Positions 1 to 9,533 of a stretch of 64,000 nt of DNA are shown here, one piece after another. The DNA is taken from positions 902,001 to 966,000 of the forward strand of contig NZ_WUPT01000002.1 of the NCBI RefSeq assembly GCF_009830125.1, read 5' to 3'. The DNA comes from Kangsaoukella pontilimi (GTDB lineage Bacteria > Pseudomonadota > Alphaproteobacteria > Rhodobacterales > Rhodobacteraceae). Made by a program: the position numbers and the translations under genes. The stretch's first letter is position 1. Each line of letters begins with the position of its first letter. The notes under the pieces were generated by a model that made no database searches, had not been told where the DNA came from, and saw only the letters and a list, made by a program, of their open reading frames with translations.

Positions 1-792
1 TTTGTCTGGGTGCCCTTCATCCTCGTCGCCACGGCGGCAGCCTGGCTTGGCATGAACGACATTGCCGACGCCAAGGCCAGCTTCCGCGATCAGGCGATCA
101 TCTTCAGCCGCTTCCACAACTGGGTCATGTGTGTGCTCTACACCGGCACCTTCGGCAGCTTCATCGGCTACTCGGCCGGGTTTCCGCTGCTGACACGGTT
201 GATGTTCCCGGAAGTGAATGCATTGCAATACGTGTTCCTTGGACCCCTCGTTGGCGCGCTGAGCCGCGCGGGCACGGGCTGGATCAGCGACCGTTTCGGC
301 GGCGGGCGGGTCACCTTCTGGACCTTCGCAGGCATGATCGTCGCGGTCTTCGGGGTGATCTCCTTCCTGCCGTCGGACGGGCAGGGCGGCAGCTTCATGG
401 GCTTCTTTGCCTGCTTCATGGCTCTGTTCTTCCTGACCGGCGTGGGCAACGCCTCCACCTTCCAGATGATCCCCGCGATCATGGGACGCGAGATCCCGCG
501 CCTGATGCCGGAACTCGATGCGGTGGCAAGCCGTAGGCAGGCCGAACGCGAAAGCGCTGCCATCATCGCCTTTACCTCGGCGATCGCGGCTTACGGGGCC
601 TTCTTCATCCCCAAACTCTACGGCACGTCGATTGCCATGACCGGAGCCCCGAATGGCGCGCTCTGGGCCTTCCTCGGCTTCTACGTGATCTGCCTGGTCG
701 TGACCTGGGTCTACTACACCCGGCCCGGCGGGCTTCTCTATGACATTGAACGCGGTCGCGGCACAGGTGCCGCTGCGCAACCTGCTGAATAA
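1..792 (+). CDS. narK: Nitrate/nitrite transporter NarK, C-terminal part
   Basis: The reading frame is open from the first base, so the 5' end lies outside the window. About 263 residues remain, rich in hydrophobic segments. A loop near residues 80-100 (GALSRAGTGWISDRFGGGR) matches the major facilitator cytoplasmic loop as seen in NarK proteins. NarK moves nitrate in and nitrite out across the inner membrane. The stop at 790 is 13 bp before narG, so it is almost certainly the first or an early gene of the nar operon. NarK is preferred over a generic MFS transporter because of this position and the family-like sequence. Confidence 0.9.
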   Translation, partial: FVWVPFILVATAAAWLGMNDIADAKASFRDQAIIFSRFHNWVMCVLYTGTFGSFIGYSAGFPLLTRLMFPEVNALQYVFLGPLVGALSRAGTGWISDRFGGGRVTFWTFAGMIVAVFGVISFLPSDGQGGSFMGFFACFMALFFLTGVGNASTFQMIPAIMGREIPRLMPELDAVASRRQAERESAAIIAFTSAIAAYGAFFIPKLYGTSIAMTGAPNGALWAFLGFYVICLVVTWVYYTRPGGLLYDIERGRGTGAAAQPAE

Positions 793-805
793 GAAAGGAC
801 GCCAG

Positions 806-3800
806 ATGAGCCACCTGCTCGACAGATTGAACTTCCTCCAGTCCAGGGACCTTGAACAGTTTTCCGATGGCTTTGGCAAAGTCACCCGCGAGAACCGCGA
901 CTGGGAAGACACATACCGCAACCGCTGGCGTCACGATAAGGTCGTGCGCTCCACACATGGGGTAAACTGCACCGGGTCGTGCAGCTGGAAGATCTACGTG
1001 AAATCCGGCATCGTCACCTGGGAGACGCAACAGACCGATTATCCGCGTACGCGGGCCGACCTGCCCAACCATGAACCGCGCGGCTGTGCCCGCGGCGCAA
1101 GCTACAGCTGGTATCTCTACAGCGCCAACCGCGTGAAGAACCCGCTGGTCCGCGGACGGCTGATGAAGGTCTGGCGCAAGATGCGCGAAAACATGAGCCC
1201 GATCGAGGCCTGGACCAAGCTGCAGGCCGATCCGATCCTGCGGGCCTCCTACGTGGAGACCCGCGGCAAGGGCGGGTTCGTGCGCGCCACATGGGACGAA
1301 GCGACCGAGATCACGGCGGCTGCCAACGCCTACACCGCCAAGACCTACGGCCCCGACCGCGTGTTCGGTTTCTCGCCGATCCCCGCGATGTCGATGGTCT
1401 CTTACGCCGCAGGGTCGCGTTACCTCTCGCTGATGGGGGGCGTCTGCATGTCCTTCTACGACTGGTATTGCGACCTGCCGCCGGCGTCTCCGATGACATG
1501 GGGCGAGCAGACGGACGTACCGGAAAGTGCCGACTGGTACAATGCGGGCTACCTGCTGCTCTGGGGATCGAACGTGCCGCAGACGCGGACGCCGGACGCG
1601 CATTTTTATACCGAGGCCCGCTACAAGGGCACCAAATCCGCCGTCATTTGTCCCGACTATTCCGAGGCCGCCAAGTTCGGCGATGTCTGGCTGAATGCCA
1701 AGCAGGGCACCGACGCAGCCTTGGCCATGGCCTTCGGTCACGTCATCCTGCGCGAATTCCACCTCGACCGGCAGTGCGAATATTTCGAAGAATATACCCG
1801 CAAGTACTCCGACTTCCCGATGCTGGTAAAACTGGACGAACGCAACGGCAAGCTCGTCCCGGGCCGCTTTCTGCGCGCCGACGATCTGGACGGCAAGCTC
1901 GGAGAACAGAACAACCCCGAATGGAAGACCGTCGCCTTTGACGAGAACTCCAAGGGGCTTGTCGCCCCCAATGGGTCGGTCGGCTATCGTTGGGGCGAAG
2001 ACGGGGAGTGGAACCTCGAAGAAAAGGCACACGAGGCGGACACCAGCCTGAAGATGTCCTTCGTTCTCGACGAAGACCATGACGATGTGGTCGGCGTTGA
2101 TTTCCCCTATTTTGGCGGGGAGGCGTACGGTCAGTTTGCGACCGACGCCGATCACCCCAACGTGCTGACCCGCAACATCCCCGTCAAGAAGATCAAGACG
2201 GCGGATGGCGAGATTTCCGTGGCCACGGTTTTCGATCTGTTCTGCGCCAACTACGGTCTGGATCGTGGACTGGGCGGGGACTGGGTCACCTCGGACTATG
2301 CCAATGACATGCCCGGCACCCCTGCCTGGGCAGAAAAGATCACCGGGGTTCCGGCCGATAAGATCATCCATGTCGCTCGGGAATTCGCGGACAACGCCGA
2401 GAAGACACAAGGCAAGTCGATGATCATCATCGGGGCCGCGATGAACCACTGGTTCCACATGGACATGAATTATCGCGGTGTCATCAACATGCTGGTGATG
2501 TGCGGCTGCGTCGGCCAGTCCGGTGGTGGTTGGGCGCATTACGTGGGGCAGGAAAAACTGCGCCCGCAGACTGGCTGGCAACCTCTGGCCTTTGCGCTCG
2601 ACTGGAACCGTCCGCCACGCCACATGAACTCGACCAGCGCGTGGTATGCCCATACCGACCAGTGGCGCTACGAGACGCTTGAGGCCTCGGAGATATTGTC
2701 ACCGACCGCCCCCGAGGGGGATTGGGACATCAGCCTGATCGATTACAACATCCGTGCGGAACGCATGGGCTGGTTGCCCTCGGCACCACAGCTCAAGACA
2801 AACCCGCTGGAGGTCGCAAAGGCCGCGAAGGAAGCGGGCAAGGAAATCCCGGCTTATGTGGCCGAGAACCTCAAGTCGGGCGATCTGGAAATGTCCTGCG
2901 AGGACCCGGACAACCCCGCCAACTGGCCACGCAACCTGTTTGTCTGGCGCTCCAACCTGCTGGGCTCCTCCGGCAAGGGCCATGAATACTTCCTCAAGCA
3001 CCTGCTCGGCACCGACCACGGCGTTATGGGCAAGGACCTGGGCGAAGACGGTCGCCAATTGCCCAAGGAAGCCAAGTGGCATGAAGACGCGCCGCGCGGC
3101 AAGCTGGACCTGCTGGTGACCATCGACTTCCGGATGAGCACCACGGCGGTCTACTCCGACATCGTTCTGCCGACGGCCAGTTGGTACGAAAAGGACGACA
3201 TGAACACGTCGGACATGCACCCCTTCATCCACCCGCTGCAGGCGGCCGTGGACCCTGCCTATGAAAGCAAATCCGACTGGGAGATCTTCAAGGCCATCGC
3301 CAAGAAGTTCCAGGAGATCGTGCCGGGCTATCTGGGCAAAGAGACCGACATCGTCGCTCTCCCGATCCTGCATGACACCCCTGCCGAGATTGCACAGGAC
3401 CAGGTGAAGGACTGGAAGAAAGGCGAATGCGACCTGATCCCCGGCAAGACGGCGCCGGCTTACGTGGCGGTCGAACGCGACTACACCGCGATCTATGATC
3501 GTTTCACGGCGCTTGGACCCGCGCTCGACAAGCTGGGCAACGGCGGCAAGGGGATCACCTGGAACACGCAGGAGGAAATCGACAACCTAGCGGCATTGAA
3601 CGGCCTGCAGTTGGACGGAGCCGCGGCCGGACGGCCGAAGATCGACAGTGCGATCGATGCCTGCGAGGTCATCCTGATGCTGGCCCCAGAAACCAATGGC
3701 AACGTGGCCGTGAAAGCCTGGGAAGCGCTAGGCAAGGCGACAGGGCGCGAACACGCGCATCTGGCCGAAGGTGAGCATCACCAGAAGATCCGCTTTCACG

Positions 3801-4546
3801 ACATCGCCGCACAGCCGCGCAAGATCATCTCGAGCCCGACATGGTCAGGGATCGAGAGCGAGAAGGTCAGCTACAACGCAGGCTATACCAACGTTCATGA
3901 ACTGATCCCCTGGCGGACACTGACAGGACGGCAACAGCTCTACCAGGATCACCTGTGGATGTTGGCCTTCGGCGAAGGGCTCATGTCCTATCGACCTCCG
4001 ATCGACCTCAAGACGATCACCAAGGAGGTGCAGGACGAAGGTGACACCCTTGTGCTGAACTTCATCACACCCCACCAGAAATGGGGCATCCACTCCACCT
4101 ATACCGACAACCTGTTGATGCTGACGCTGAACAGGGGCGGGCCGGTGGTCTGGATCTCCGAAGTGGACGCCAAATCCGCCGGTATCGTCGATAACGACTG
4201 GATCGAGGTCTACAACACCAACGGCGCGTTGACCGCTCGAGCGGTTGTGTCCCAACGGATCAAGGAAGGCACGACCTTCATGTATCACGCTCAAGAAAAG
4301 ATCGTGAACACACCGGGGTCCGAGAAGACCGGACACCGGGGAGGGATCCACAATTCGGTCACCCGAACGGTCCTGAAACCCACCCATATGATCGGCGGCT
4401 ACGCCCAGCAATCCTACGGCTTCAACTATTACGGCACCGTGGGCGCGAACCGGGACGAGCTCGTGGTCATCCGCAAAATGAAGAAAGTTGACTGGCTCGA
4501 CCGCGAAGAGAGCTGGAAAGCGCCTGCACAGGAGGCCACGACATGA
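806..4546 (+). CDS. narG: Respiratory nitrate reductase, alpha (catalytic) subunit
   Basis: 1246 residues, the normal length for NarG. This subunit carries the molybdenum bis-MGD centre and the FS0 cluster and reduces nitrate to nitrite on the cytoplasmic face of the membrane. The N-terminal motif with H51, C55 and C59 (HGVNCTGSC) fits the FS0 ligands. I chose the ATG at 806 because AAGAAAGGA precedes it and the protein then begins MSHLLDRLNF, the family N-terminus. An in-frame ATG at 740 lies inside narK and is unlikely. The gene overlaps narH by 4 bp, which indicates translational coupling. Confidence 0.98.
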   Translation: MSHLLDRLNFLQSRDLEQFSDGFGKVTRENRDWEDTYRNRWRHDKVVRSTHGVNCTGSCSWKIYVKSGIVTWETQQTDYPRTRADLPNHEPRGCARGASYSWYLYSANRVKNPLVRGRLMKVWRKMRENMSPIEAWTKLQADPILRASYVETRGKGGFVRATWDEATEITAAANAYTAKTYGPDRVFGFSPIPAMSMVSYAAGSRYLSLMGGVCMSFYDWYCDLPPASPMTWGEQTDVPESADWYNAGYLLLWGSNVPQTRTPDAHFYTEARYKGTKSAVICPDYSEAAKFGDVWLNAKQGTDAALAMAFGHVILREFHLDRQCEYFEEYTRKYSDFPMLVKLDERNGKLVPGRFLRADDLDGKLGEQNNPEWKTVAFDENSKGLVAPNGSVGYRWGEDGEWNLEEKAHEADTSLKMSFVLDEDHDDVVGVDFPYFGGEAYGQFATDADHPNVLTRNIPVKKIKTADGEISVATVFDLFCANYGLDRGLGGDWVTSDYANDMPGTPAWAEKITGVPADKIIHVAREFADNAEKTQGKSMIIIGAAMNHWFHMDMNYRGVINMLVMCGCVGQSGGGWAHYVGQEKLRPQTGWQPLAFALDWNRPPRHMNSTSAWYAHTDQWRYETLEASEILSPTAPEGDWDISLIDYNIRAERMGWLPSAPQLKTNPLEVAKAAKEAGKEIPAYVAENLKSGDLEMSCEDPDNPANWPRNLFVWRSNLLGSSGKGHEYFLKHLLGTDHGVMGKDLGEDGRQLPKEAKWHEDAPRGKLDLLVTIDFRMSTTAVYSDIVLPTASWYEKDDMNTSDMHPFIHPLQAAVDPAYESKSDWEIFKAIAKKFQEIVPGYLGKETDIVALPILHDTPAEIAQDQVKDWKKGECDLIPGKTAPAYVAVERDYTAIYDRFTALGPALDKLGNGGKGITWNTQEEIDNLAALNGLQLDGAAAGRPKIDSAIDACEVILMLAPETNGNVAVKAWEALGKATGREHAHLAEGEHHQKIRFHDIAAQPRKIISSPTWSGIESEKVSYNAGYTNVHELIPWRTLTGRQQLYQDHLWMLAFGEGLMSYRPPIDLKTITKEVQDEGDTLVLNFITPHQKWGIHSTYTDNLLMLTLNRGGPVVWISEVDAKSAGIVDNDWIEVYNTNGALTARAVVSQRIKEGTTFMYHAQEKIVNTPGSEKTGHRGGIHNSVTRTVLKPTHMIGGYAQQSYGFNYYGTVGANRDELVVIRKMKKVDWLDREESWKAPAQEATT

Positions 4547-6066
4547 GAATCCGCGCACAAATCGGCATGGTGCTGAACCTCGACAAATGTATCGGGTGCC
4601 ACACCTGTTCTGTCACCTGCAAGAACGTCTGGACGAGCCGGGATGGCGTTGAATACGCTTGGTTCAACAACGTGGAAACGAAACCGGGCACAGGTTATCC
4701 GACGGATTGGGAAAACCAGAAGCGTTGGAAAGGCGGCTGGGAACGGACCAAGGCAGGCAAACTGCAGCCTAAGCAGGGCAGCAAGTGGCGCATCCTGTCC
4801 AACATTTTCGCCAACCCATCCATGCCGGAAATCGACGACTATTATGAGCCGTTCGACTTCGACTACGATCATCTGAAATCCGCCCCCGAGATGGAGGCGT
4901 TTCCGACGGCACGTCCCCGCTCCAAGATCACCGGCGAGCGTATCGAGAAGATTGAGAAGGGTCCGAACTGGGAAGAAATCCTGGGCGGCGAATTCTCCAA
5001 ACGGTCCGAGGACTATAACTTCGAAGGCATCCAGAAGGAGATTTACGGGGAATACGAGAACACCTTCATGATGTATCTCCCCCGCTTGTGCGAACACTGC
5101 CTTAACCCGGCCTGCGCGTCCTCGTGTCCATCGGGTGCGATCTACAAGCGCGAGGAGGACGGCATCGTCCTGATTGACCAGGAGAAGTGCCGGGGCTGGC
5201 GGATGTGCGTCTCGGGCTGTCCCTACAAGAAGATCTACTACAACTGGGAATCCGGGAAATCCGAAAAATGCACCCTGTGCTATCCGCGGATCGAAAGCGG
5301 CAACCCGACTGTCTGCTCGGAAACCTGCGTTGGGCGCATCCGCTACCTCGGCGTCATGCTCTATGATGCCGACAAGATCGAAGATGCGGCCAACATGGAG
5401 AACGAACAGGATCTCTATGATGCGCAGCTTGGTGTCTTCCTCGACCCCAGAGACCCGGTGGTTATTGAGACGGCCCGTGCCGACGGCATTCCCGAGGATT
5501 GGATCAAGGCCGCGCAGGAAAGCCCGATCTGGAAGATGGCAATGGAGTGGAAGGTCGCCTTCCCGCTGCATCCCGAATACCGGACGCTGCCAATGGTGTG
5601 GTACATCCCGCCACTCAGCCCGATCCAGAACGCGGCGGAAGCCGGGGCGATCGGGACCGATGGTGGCATGCCCGACGTCAAGAACCTGCGCATTCCGGTG
5701 AAATACCTCGCCAACATGCTGACGGCCGGAGACGAAGAGCCGGTGGTGCACGCGCTGGAGCGTATGCTGGCCATGCGGTCCTACATGCGGACCAAGACCA
5801 TCGAGGGTGTGATCGACGAGGCCATTGCGGCCCGCGTCGGCCTGAGCGGTCGCGTAATCGAGGACATGTATAAAATCATGGCCCTTGCAGATTACGAAGA
5901 CCGGTTCGTCATCCCGACCACGCACCGCGAGCAGGTCGAAGAAGCCTATGACCTGCGTGGCGGCTGCGGCTTTACCGACACCAATGGATGCGGCGGCGGA
6001 TCAACCAAGGGTTCCCTCTTCGGTGGTTCCAAAAGGCCCCTCAAGATGCCCACGGAGGCGATGTGA
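4543..6066 (+). CDS. narH: Respiratory nitrate reductase, beta (iron-sulfur) subunit
   Basis: 507 residues. NarH passes electrons from NarI to NarG through one 3Fe-4S and three 4Fe-4S clusters. Cysteine groups are visible near residue 19 (CIGCHTCSVTC), near 184-200 (CEHCLNPACASSC), near 217 (CRGWRMCVSGC) and near 242-265 (CTLC, then C and CVG). The Trp in CRGWRMC replaces a Cys, as usual for the 3Fe-4S centre. The ATG overlaps the narG stop (ATGA). Confidence 0.98.
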   Translation: MRIRAQIGMVLNLDKCIGCHTCSVTCKNVWTSRDGVEYAWFNNVETKPGTGYPTDWENQKRWKGGWERTKAGKLQPKQGSKWRILSNIFANPSMPEIDDYYEPFDFDYDHLKSAPEMEAFPTARPRSKITGERIEKIEKGPNWEEILGGEFSKRSEDYNFEGIQKEIYGEYENTFMMYLPRLCEHCLNPACASSCPSGAIYKREEDGIVLIDQEKCRGWRMCVSGCPYKKIYYNWESGKSEKCTLCYPRIESGNPTVCSETCVGRIRYLGVMLYDADKIEDAANMENEQDLYDAQLGVFLDPRDPVVIETARADGIPEDWIKAAQESPIWKMAMEWKVAFPLHPEYRTLPMVWYIPPLSPIQNAAEAGAIGTDGGMPDVKNLRIPVKYLANMLTAGDEEPVVHALERMLAMRSYMRTKTIEGVIDEAIAARVGLSGRVIEDMYKIMALADYEDRFVIPTTHREQVEEAYDLRGGCGFTDTNGCGGGSTKGSLFGGSKRPLKMPTEAM

Positions 6067-6067
6067 T

Positions 6068-6772
6068 ATGGACCGGACTTTGAAAGCACTCTCGCTCATT
6101 CTGAGCTACCCGACACGCGAGCTGCAGCATGCCATGCCCGAGATCGGCGCCGTTCTGGCCTCGGACACGCGTTTGACAGCAGCAGCCCGTCGGGCGTTGC
6201 GCCCGCTGGTGGAGGAGCTTGGCGGGCGCGACATCTATGACCTCGAAGAACAGTTCGTGCTGCTCTTCGACCGATCGCGGACCCTGTCGCTCAACCTCTT
6301 CGAGCATGTCCACGGCGAAAGCCGGGACCGGGGCGGGGCGATGGTGTCTCTGATCGAGACCTATCGCGCGGGCGGCTTCGAGCCGAATACATCGGAACTG
6401 CCTGATCACCTGCCGGTCCTGCTGGAATTCCTGTCGACGCGTCCCTTCTCGGAAGCACAGGACATTCTCGCGGATGCAGCCCATATCTTTGAGGCGTTGA
6501 ACGCACGACTTGGCCGGCGGGAAAGCAACTACGGTGCTGTGTTTGCCAGCCTCTTGCAGCTGGCAGGCGCAAAGGCCGACCAGGGCGCAGTGGCCGAGAT
6601 GCTGGCGCAGCCCGATGACGATCCTTCCGATCTGGAGGCCCTCGACGAGGTTTGGGAAGAAAGCGAAGTGCTTTTCGGCCCAGACCCGAATGCGGGGTGC
6701 CCGCAAGTTCGTGACATGCTTTCGCGCATGGACACACCCGTCAATCCCGCACCGCACCACGCGGCCGAATAG
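6068..6772 (+). CDS. narJ: Nitrate reductase assembly chaperone
   Basis: 234 residues starting MDRTLKALSLILSYPTRELQ, typical of NarJ. The protein is cytoplasmic and is not part of the final enzyme. It binds apo-NarG so that the molybdenum cofactor is inserted before NarGH joins NarI. The ATG at 6068 follows the narH stop by one base. Longer in-frame starts would lie inside narH and are rejected. Position between narH and narI is the standard order. Confidence 0.96.
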   Translation: MDRTLKALSLILSYPTRELQHAMPEIGAVLASDTRLTAAARRALRPLVEELGGRDIYDLEEQFVLLFDRSRTLSLNLFEHVHGESRDRGGAMVSLIETYRAGGFEPNTSELPDHLPVLLEFLSTRPFSEAQDILADAAHIFEALNARLGRRESNYGAVFASLLQLAGAKADQGAVAEMLAQPDDDPSDLEALDEVWEESEVLFGPDPNAGCPQVRDMLSRMDTPVNPAPHHAAE

Positions 6773-6784
6773 GGAGAAAGCACC

Positions 6785-7534
6785 ATGTTTGCCAATTTCG
6801 ATATCGATTTCATCATCTTCGGCATAATGCCCTATGCCGCGTTGACCATCCTCGTGGTCGGCTCGATCGCCCGCTACGATCGGGATCAATTCACGTGGAA
6901 GAGCTCATCGAGCCAGCTTTTGCGTCGCAAGCAACTGATCTGGGGGTCGATCCTGTTTCACGTCGGCATCATCACCGTCTTCTTCGGGCATCTGGTCGGG
7001 CTCTTTACCCCGGTCTGGGTGCTGGACGCGATTGGCGTGCCGTACTGGGTCAAGCAATGGATGGCCGTGCTCATTGGCGGCCCTGCGGGCATCGCTGCAT
7101 TGATCGGTGCGACAATGCTATTGCATCGCCGCTTGGGCGACAGCCGTATCCGGATGACATCCAGCTGGGCTGACATCATTATCATGGTATTGATCTGGTG
7201 GCAGCTGGTGATCGGCCTTCTGACCATCACGCAGACCCTGCAACACATGGATGGCGCAGAGATGGTGCGTTTCATGACCTGGTCGCAGAGCATCGTGTCA
7301 TGGAACCTGAACGCCTGGGCCATGGTGGTTGACGTGCACTGGCTCTACAAACTGCACATCTTCCTCGGGCTCATCATCACGGCACTGTTTCCGTTCACCC
7401 GGCTGGTGCACATGGTGTCCGGTTTTGCCGCGCCGTTCCGGTACCTGTTGCGCCCCGGATACCAATTGGTGCGCTCGCGGCGGCAGAAACCACTGCCCAA
7501 GCGCGCTGCGCCCAAAGCAACGCCGGCGGAGTAG
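6785..7534 (+). CDS. narI: Respiratory nitrate reductase, gamma subunit (cytochrome b)
   Basis: 249 residues with about five membrane segments. NarI oxidises quinol at the membrane and binds two b-type hemes. Histidines in the helices around residues 59-70 (LFHVGIITVFFGHLVGLF) and around 185-192 (HWLYKLHIFLG) fit the heme ligands. AGGGAGAAAG precedes the ATG. The C-terminal tail is basic and cytoplasmic. It completes narGHJI. Confidence 0.97.
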   Translation: MFANFDIDFIIFGIMPYAALTILVVGSIARYDRDQFTWKSSSSQLLRRKQLIWGSILFHVGIITVFFGHLVGLFTPVWVLDAIGVPYWVKQWMAVLIGGPAGIAALIGATMLLHRRLGDSRIRMTSSWADIIIMVLIWWQLVIGLLTITQTLQHMDGAEMVRFMTWSQSIVSWNLNAWAMVVDVHWLYKLHIFLGLIITALFPFTRLVHMVSGFAAPFRYLLRPGYQLVRSRRQKPLPKRAAPKATPAE

Positions 7535-7539
7535 GGATC

Positions 7540-8337
7540 ATGAATGCAGCAATGTTTCCCGATCTGATCGTGAACGGCGAGCATGTGCCGCACACGCTCG
7601 TCGCCGCAGAAACGCAGAACCAGGACGCCCCAAAGGGCAAGCCCGGAATTGCCTGGCGGAAAGCGGCCAACGCAGTTGCGATCCGAACGCTGCTTCTGCA
7701 GGAAGCCCGATCACGCGGCATTGCCGCTGACCCGCAGGAGGTGGGGCCGGGCCGTTTCGAGACCGACGAGGAGGCCCGGATACGGGGCCTCCTCGAAGAG
7801 GCCATCGATGTCGGAGCCCCCGATGACGCTGCAATCGAGGCCGAGTGGAGCAAGGATCCCTCGCGCTTTCGGTCCCCGCCACTTTGGGAGGTGTCACATA
7901 TTCTCATTGCCTGTGATCCAAGAGACGCGGAAGCCCGAGACCGTGCGTTGAACCGCGCCAAAAAACTGTTGGACATCGCGTCAAACGATCCGAAAGCATT
8001 TGCCGCCCTGGCCGCCCGCGAAAGTGACTGTGGGTCGAAATCCTCGGGCGGAGCTTTAGGCCAATTGGGTCCGGGAGATACAGTTCCGGAATTCGAGGCC
8101 GCACTGCGCACTCTGGCTGAGGGGGAGGTCACATCCGAACCGGTCCTGACACGGCACGGGTACCACATCATTCGCATGGACGCTCTGGCCTTGGGACAAG
8201 TTCTCCCCTTGGCTGCGGTGCGTGCCAGGATTGCGGAGGCGCTCGAAAAGGCCGCATGGGCGCGCGAAGCGCGGCGGTTCGTCGACCAGTTGGTCCAATC
8301 CGCAGATATCGAAGGGGCGGATTTGAAGCAGGTCTGA
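7540..8337 (+). CDS. Parvulin-type peptidyl-prolyl isomerase of the nar operon
   Basis: 265 residues. The central part (about 120-220) is a parvulin domain: VSHILIACDPRD, then CGSKSSGGALGQLGPGDTVPEFEAAL, then VLTRHGYHIIRMD. It has no signal peptide or membrane segment, so it should act in the cytoplasm. It starts 5 bp after narI and is in the same operon, which suggests a folding role for the nitrate reductase or its assembly factors. Parvulins of the NifM type assist iron proteins in other systems. The link to NarGHI is inferred from position only. Confidence 0.85.
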   Translation: MNAAMFPDLIVNGEHVPHTLVAAETQNQDAPKGKPGIAWRKAANAVAIRTLLLQEARSRGIAADPQEVGPGRFETDEEARIRGLLEEAIDVGAPDDAAIEAEWSKDPSRFRSPPLWEVSHILIACDPRDAEARDRALNRAKKLLDIASNDPKAFAALAARESDCGSKSSGGALGQLGPGDTVPEFEAALRTLAEGEVTSEPVLTRHGYHIIRMDALALGQVLPLAAVRARIAEALEKAAWAREARRFVDQLVQSADIEGADLKQV

Positions 8338-8353
8338 ACGGGAGGAAGGACCG

Positions 8354-8926
8354 ATGGCGCGAGATCGAGACAGACGTCTGAACACGGCACGCAGCGCAAC
8401 ACATCGCCTTGTGACGCTAGAGAATCCATTGGATTTCATGGCCGAAGACCACCTGCGTGAGCGGGAAGTCTGCACCCTGATCGATCGCATGGTGGAGGGA
8501 GAACCGGTCGATCACGAAGACATCGCAATGATGCGCACATTCCTGATCGACGATTTGCCAAAGCATCTTGCGGACGAGGAGAGTGACCTCTTTCCCTTGA
8601 TGCTGGAACGATGCGATCCGGACGAGGAAATTGACAAGATGATCACGCGTCTGCAAGCCGATCACCGCCATGCGATTGGCGATTCCCCGGCCATTGCCGC
8701 GTTGATCGTGGCCCAAGCGGATCGCAAAAAGCCGTTGTCCGATACGGACTGCGCCAAGATGTCGGACTTCGCCACGCATGCGCGGCGCCATCTGATCCTC
8801 GAGAATGCCATCCTCCTTCCGCTAGCCCGCGCGCGGCTGACCAAAGCAGATCTCGAAAAGATGCGCGCGCATATGTTGGAGCGCCGTGGACAGGCAACCG
8901 AACAAGGAGCGGAACATGCTGGCTGA
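8354..8926 (+). CDS. Hemerythrin HHE-domain protein
   Basis: 190 residues, predicted cytoplasmic and all-helical. His and Glu residues are spaced as in hemerythrin-like four-helix bundles: a DH near residue 32, HLADEESDLFPLM near 74-86, DHRH near 102-105, and HARRHLILENAILLPL near 143-158. Such domains bind a di-iron centre and sense or carry O2 or NO. In a nar operon a protective role against NO or oxygen is plausible but inferred. It overlaps the carbonic anhydrase start by 11 bp. Confidence 0.85.
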   Translation: MARDRDRRLNTARSATHRLVTLENPLDFMAEDHLREREVCTLIDRMVEGEPVDHEDIAMMRTFLIDDLPKHLADEESDLFPLMLERCDPDEEIDKMITRLQADHRHAIGDSPAIAALIVAQADRKKPLSDTDCAKMSDFATHARRHLILENAILLPLARARLTKADLEKMRAHMLERRGQATEQGAEHAG

Positions 8927-9533
8927 TCTTCTGGAGCGGAATGCCCGGTGGTCTGACACGATCAATGCCGAGGAGCCGGGTTACTTCCCGAGGCTGGCAC
9001 AACAGCAATCGCCCGAGTTCTTCTGGATCGGCTGCTCTGACAGCAGAGTGCCTGCCAATGTCGTCGCCGGGCTGGATCCCGGCGAAGTGTTTGTCCATCG
9101 CAATGTGGCCAATGTGATCCACTCGAGCGACATGAACATGCTTTCGGCGCTTGAGTTTGCCGTCGATGCGTTGCGTGTTCGCGAGATCATTGTCTGTGGC
9201 CATTATGGCTGCGGCGGCGTGAAGGCCGCCACGGAGGACCTACCGCATGGCCTGGCCGACCATTGGTTGGAGCCGATCCGCCGCCTGGCCCGCGCCTACG
9301 CCGTGGACCTCGCGCGGGAGGATTGCGCGGAAGCAAAGCAAGACAGGCTGGCCGAATTCAACGTCATCGAAGGGGTTCGGCGTGTTGCGGAAACGCCGAT
9401 CATGCAGAGAGCTTGGCGCGCAAAAGCCAACATCCGCATTCACGGGCTCATCTATGGCCTGAAGGACGGGCGGTTGCGCGATCTCGACAGCACTGTGGGC
9501 CCGGGGCATTTCCAACAGGAGGCTGCAAAATGA
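8916..9533 (+). CDS. Beta-class carbonic anhydrase
   Basis: 205 residues. The zinc ligands and active-site pair are clear: C40, D42, R44 (CSDSR), H96 and C99 (GHYGCGG). The enzyme interconverts CO2 and bicarbonate in the cytoplasm. The ATG at 8916 follows AAGGAGCGGAAC and lies 11 bp inside the previous gene. An in-frame ATG at 8886 is less likely. Its presence between the hemerythrin gene and moeA suggests bicarbonate or pH control during nitrate respiration, which is inference. Confidence 0.93.
   Translation: MLADLLERNARWSDTINAEEPGYFPRLAQQQSPEFFWIGCSDSRVPANVVAGLDPGEVFVHRNVANVIHSSDMNMLSALEFAVDALRVREIIVCGHYGCGGVKAATEDLPHGLADHWLEPIRRLARAYAVDLAREDCAEAKQDRLAEFNVIEGVRRVAETPIMQRAWRAKANIRIHGLIYGLKDGRLRDLDSTVGPGHFQQEAAK

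Noticed and set aside
605-2653. 682-codon open frame on the minus strand
   Set aside because: It lies antisense to narK and narG, has Pro/Arg/His-rich composition and no recognisable domain. It is a shadow of GC-rich coding.
4429-5925. 498-codon open frame on the minus strand
   Set aside because: It is antisense to narH with no family match and no ribosome binding site.
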